A DNA stretch of 6,566 nucleotides, taken from the NCBI GenBank assembly GCA_045617525.1, contig JAZLIT010000066.1:1-6566 (forward strand), read 5' to 3'. A program made the translations under genes and the position numbers. The DNA is from JAZLIT01 sp045617525. Its GTDB lineage: Bacteria > Bacillota > Bacilli > Bacillales_A > Planococcaceae. The notes beneath the pieces were generated by a model. The model made no database searches. It was given only the letters and a program-made list of their open reading frames with translations, and had not been told where the DNA came from. Positions 5,731 to 6,566 of this stretch are shown here, piece by piece. The first letter of the stretch is position 1. Every line of letters begins with the position of its first letter.

Positions 5731-6566
5731 ATGGAGCGAATTAGTCAAATTAATTATGGGGAAGTGTCGGGCAAAACCATTGTGGAAACAACGATGCGTA
5801 ATGGAAACGGTATGACCGTATCTAGCTGTACTTATGGCGCAACGATCACAAAACTTCTAGTACCCGATCGACAGGGGGAATTTGAAAATATTGTGTGTAG
5901 TTTTCCTTCTGTAGAAGGTTACCGCAATAATCCACAATTTTTTGGCGCAACCATTGGGCCATTTGCAGGTAGGCTAGAAAATGCTGAAATACAAATGGGG
6001 GACATTGACTATAAAGTTCAGCCCAACGAGGGGGCACATTTATTGCATGGGGGAGATCAAGGCTTTCATCAAGTAATTTGGAACGTATCAACTACGCAAA
6101 CAAGTGATGCTTCTTCTACGCAATATAAATGTGTTTTTAATAGCGATTATCCGGGTGAAATAACGATGACGGTTACAATGACATTAAATGACGACAATGA
6201 GCTTAGCATTTCTTATGTTGGGACATCCACAGAGGATACGCTATTAAATTGCACAAATCATACGTATTTTAATTTATCGGGTAATCTAAAACGCACCGTA
6301 CATGAACATCAATTGACACTACCAGCCCCTTTTTATATTCCAATTACGAAACAAGGCTTACCGATGGGACAATATGAGGCAGTCCCTGGCACATTGTTTG
6401 ATTTTAGGGAAGGTAAACTATTAAGAAATGTAATAGGAGCGAAGAATGGGCAAATCGATTATGCAAGCGGAGGCTTAGATCATCCATTTATAGTAAACGG
6501 GCAGCCAATAGAACTTTATGATGCAGAAAGCGGACGTAAGATGGTGATTCTATTGGAAGACCAAGC
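5731..6566 (+). CDS. galM: Aldose 1-epimerase (mutarotase), 3' end outside window
   Basis: Interconverts alpha and beta anomers of aldoses; in this operon xylose is the likely substrate, supplying the anomer that XylA uses. The frame is open to the window end, giving 278 complete codons of an expected roughly 340-350. Family landmarks: GATIGPFAGRLENAEI (72-87) with R81, AHLLHGG (102-108) with H106, NHTYFNLSG (176-184) with the catalytic-acid-type H177, FYIPI (201-205), and GLDHPF (248-253) with D250. These correspond to the sugar-binding Arg, His, His and Asp of GalM. The catalytic Glu and the C-terminus lie beyond base 6566, so completeness cannot be judged. The ATG is 3 bases after the oxidoreductase stop. 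The symbol galM is the family name; a xylose-specific role is inferred from position only. Confidence 0.92.
   Translation, partial: MERISQINYGEVSGKTIVETTMRNGNGMTVSSCTYGATITKLLVPDRQGEFENIVCSFPSVEGYRNNPQFFGATIGPFAGRLENAEIQMGDIDYKVQPNEGAHLLHGGDQGFHQVIWNVSTTQTSDASSTQYKCVFNSDYPGEITMTVTMTLNDDNELSISYVGTSTEDTLLNCTNHTYFNLSGNLKRTVHEHQLTLPAPFYIPITKQGLPMGQYEAVPGTLFDFREGKLLRNVIGAKNGQIDYASGGLDHPFIVNGQPIELYDAESGRKMVILLEDQ

Noticed and set aside
5846..6091. Minus-strand open frame of 81 codons opposite the epimerase gene.
   Set aside because: It lies fully antisense to the conserved GATIGPFAGR and HLLHGG motifs of the epimerase and shows no independent coding evidence.
1..6566. CRISPR arrays, tRNA or rRNA genes, insertion sequences, toxin-antitoxin or phage-defence genes.
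   Set aside because: I saw no direct repeat arrays, structured RNA genes, transposase motifs or defence-type domains on either strand.

Overview
The window is a xylose-utilisation locus from a low-GC Gram-positive bacterium, most likely a member of the Bacillales (Bacillus/Lysinibacillus-like). The evidence is AT-rich DNA, strong GGAGG-type ribosome binding sites, a Bacillus-type XylR repressor divergent from xylA, and a catabolite-responsive element (cre) of the CcpA type. The genus cannot be fixed from the sequence alone.

Layout. Bases 1-121 hold no gene but contain two abutting inverted repeats (4-42). Bases 122-416 on the minus strand hold the remains of an unrecognised protein gene, apparently broken by a one-base frameshift near 311-320. 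Its open frame runs into the 3' end of xylR. The ROK-family xylose repressor gene xylR lies at 409-1599 on the minus strand. A divergent control region (1600-1826) carries the xylR promoter, a 27-bp imperfect dyad that is a good xyl operator candidate (1667-1693), a weak xylA promoter candidate, and a cre (1761-1774) in the xylA leader. The plus strand then carries four closely ordered genes: xylA (xylose isomerase, 1827-3146), xylB (xylulokinase, real start 3244, end 4740), a Gfo/Idh/MocA-type NAD(P)-dependent oxidoreductase (4753-5727), and an aldose 1-epimerase (from 5731, cut by the window end).

How they work together (known families plus inference). The mutarotase speeds interconversion of the xylopyranose anomers. 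XylA isomerises xylose to xylulose. XylB phosphorylates xylulose to xylulose 5-phosphate for the pentose phosphate pathway. XylR represses without xylose, and CcpA probably represses through the cre when glucose is present. The oxidoreductase is the non-standard member: it is translationally packed between xylB and the epimerase and belongs to the xylose-dehydrogenase/dihydrodiol-dehydrogenase-like branch, but its substrate is unknown. No transporter is visible in the window. xylA and xylB are separated by 97 bp containing a 14-bp hairpin that could set the xylA:xylB expression ratio.

The core locus is a recognisable xyl operon, not a wholly new system. The points worth a second look are the oxidoreductase, the xylA-xylB hairpin, the diverged operator candidate, and the broken gene beyond xylR.
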